Under the pieces are notes generated by a model that was not told the origin of the DNA, made no database searches, and saw only the letters and a program-made list of their open reading frames with translations. From Lytechinus pictus (Eukaryota; Echinodermata; Echinoidea; Temnopleuroida; Toxopneustidae), in the NCBI RefSeq assembly GCF_037042905.1, contig NC_087247.1, positions 39,717,920 to 39,781,919 on the forward strand: a stretch of DNA of 64,000 bases, given 5' to 3'. The first letter of the stretch is position 1, and each line of letters opens with the position of its first letter. This document shows, in pieces, positions 62,701 to 64,000 of this stretch. Position numbers and translations under genes: made by a program.

Positions 62701-64000
62701 CATCCTTTTATCAGATATGCAAGAGAGAAATTATGAATAATCAATTTCATTTTTAGTCTGACCAAGTGGCTATAGATATCTGAAAGCCAATAAAAACATT
62801 TTTGTAATACACAACATATTGTATAAGGGGGGGGGTTCAAAATGTAGAACTAATACTATGATGGGACGATGGGGATTTACTGAAGATGTGTACAATGTAT
62901 CCAATCCTGACTGGAAAAAAAATCTTGTATGAATTAGAGTTGCAGTGAAAGGCACTTATTGTGATTTACAGGCCTTTAACATACAATTGTCTCAAAATCA
63001 TTTGTACAGTTTGAAGTTAAAACCTGCAATTATCATGTTTAGTGTATGTATGTTAGATCACTATAAACTACAATGCCACATGATTGGAACAGTAGTATAG
63101 CACACCAAGTGTAGATATATTAGTCAGTGTTAGAACCTAGTGGTATATGTCAAGATGTTGTCATATTAATCTCTCTGTATCATTTCTCAATTGAAATTCT
63201 TGCAACAATTGAAGATCAAGTGTATATACATGCAAAAGCATTGTGTATTAACTCAATGATACATGCATCCTTGGAGATAAGAAATCAATGAATGCGATGT
63301 TTGATGTTATAATCCCAAGATTTTGGTTACACAAATGACATGGAGTACTCATAAAATTCAATAGCAACTTGTGTATTTTTCTTACCATCTTGTTGAACAT
63401 TGTACTGTAGTGTCTTCTTAGAAGTAATTATGAAGAAATGGGACATTCTTCTCTCTTTTTCCTTGTATATTCAGCTTGCCAGGTTTAGTGTTATTATTTT
63501 TATTTCAATCATAATCTTGATTTTTTTTCCTGCTTCTTCCTATCTTTTCTCTGCTGAAAGACGACCTTTCATTTTATTCTTGTTTGAAATTCATAATCAT
63601 GCATTCAGATACTAAATGTAGTACTTTATCAACATAGCGTCATATAGGTTTTTTTATATGAGTCATTTAAAAGCAGCATATTTCAATTTGTGTATTTTTT
63701 TGTTGTTTTCATTTGCATTATTTTCTACTGCTAGATGTTAAAAGTAGAGAGAAAGCTGGTTTGATCCATCATGGGTCTTGGTGATTGTTTCTATGCTGCC
63801 GTGCGCTCTTTTTTTTTAAACATGCAATCAAAGATAGATAAAAATCAGAAGCAGATTTGAAGATTTATATTGTATAGTTGTGTTGTTGCTTTGCTTGTAT
63901 TTAAAGACAATAATCAGCGCAACAAAAGAAATATATGCCCCTATTCCACCTTGGTTTGTACATTGTTGTATTTGTGGAATTGATAGGGTAAGTGAAGCTG
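59766..64000. other. Downstream region, distal 3'UTR or intergenic
   Basis: AT-rich sequence with no long open frame, no recognisable exon, transposase or RNA gene. It may be partly a long 3'UTR if the AATAAA at 62789 is used. Confidence 0.6.
62789..62794 (+). promoter_or_regulatory. Second candidate polyadenylation signal AATAAA
   Basis: CCAATAAAAAC followed within 45 bp by a G run (from about 62827). It could serve as a distal poly(A) site giving a 3'UTR of about 3.3 kb. Position only; no transcript evidence. Confidence 0.25.

Noticed and set aside
1..64000. CRISPR arrays, operons, ribosome binding sites or bacterial features
   Set aside because: The window is clearly eukaryotic with GT-AG introns; no regularly spaced repeat-spacer arrays were seen.

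Overview
The window is eukaryotic, AT-rich and intron-rich. It carries one large gene on the + strand that fills most of it. The gene encodes an L1-family cell adhesion molecule (the neuroglian / L1CAM / NrCAM / neurofascin family). Translating exon by exon with GT-AG introns and matching phases gives 25 coding exons (2560-59480), 3942 nt including the stop, and a predicted protein of 1313 residues. Its order is signal peptide, six Ig domains, five fibronectin III domains, one transmembrane helix, and a cytoplasmic tail with the ankyrin-binding FIGQY motif and a C-terminal STFV that resembles a class I PDZ ligand. The gene structure and the dense MITE, Tc1 and short-repeat load suggest a marine invertebrate deuterostome, most likely an echinoderm such as a sea urchin. 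That assignment is from general familiarity and was not tested.

Layout. Positions 1-2403 hold no coding exon but contain two foldback MITE-like elements and a TAACAC/GTGTTA-rich repeat. A spliced leader exon (2404-2617) carries 5'UTR and the signal peptide. Intron 1 (11.9 kb) contains a MITE with a visible target duplication and a 2.9-kb palindromic Tc1-like element with two intact, inward-starting transposase genes. From 14523 to 27958 the exons encode Ig1-Ig6, mostly two exons per domain, plus an unusual 48-residue linker exon between Ig2 and Ig3. From 30559 to 36286 exons encode FN3-1 to the first half of FN3-5. A 20.2-kb intron (36287-56440) splits FN3-5. The rest of FN3-5, the transmembrane exon and two cytoplasmic exons lie at 56441-59480, followed by a putative polyadenylation signal and about 4 kb in which no gene was recognised.

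Most notable observations: (1) the head-to-head composite Tc1 element, whose roughly 1.29-kb terminal inverted repeats each contain a complete DD34E transposase; (2) a perfect 94-bp tandem duplication across the splice acceptor of the transmembrane exon, where use of the upstream copy would cause early termination before the membrane helix is complete; (3) the phase-symmetric linker exon with an RFRR furin-like motif; (4) a set of foldback elements inside introns, one ending 40 bp before a splice acceptor.

All calls come from reading and hand translation. No similarity search was run.
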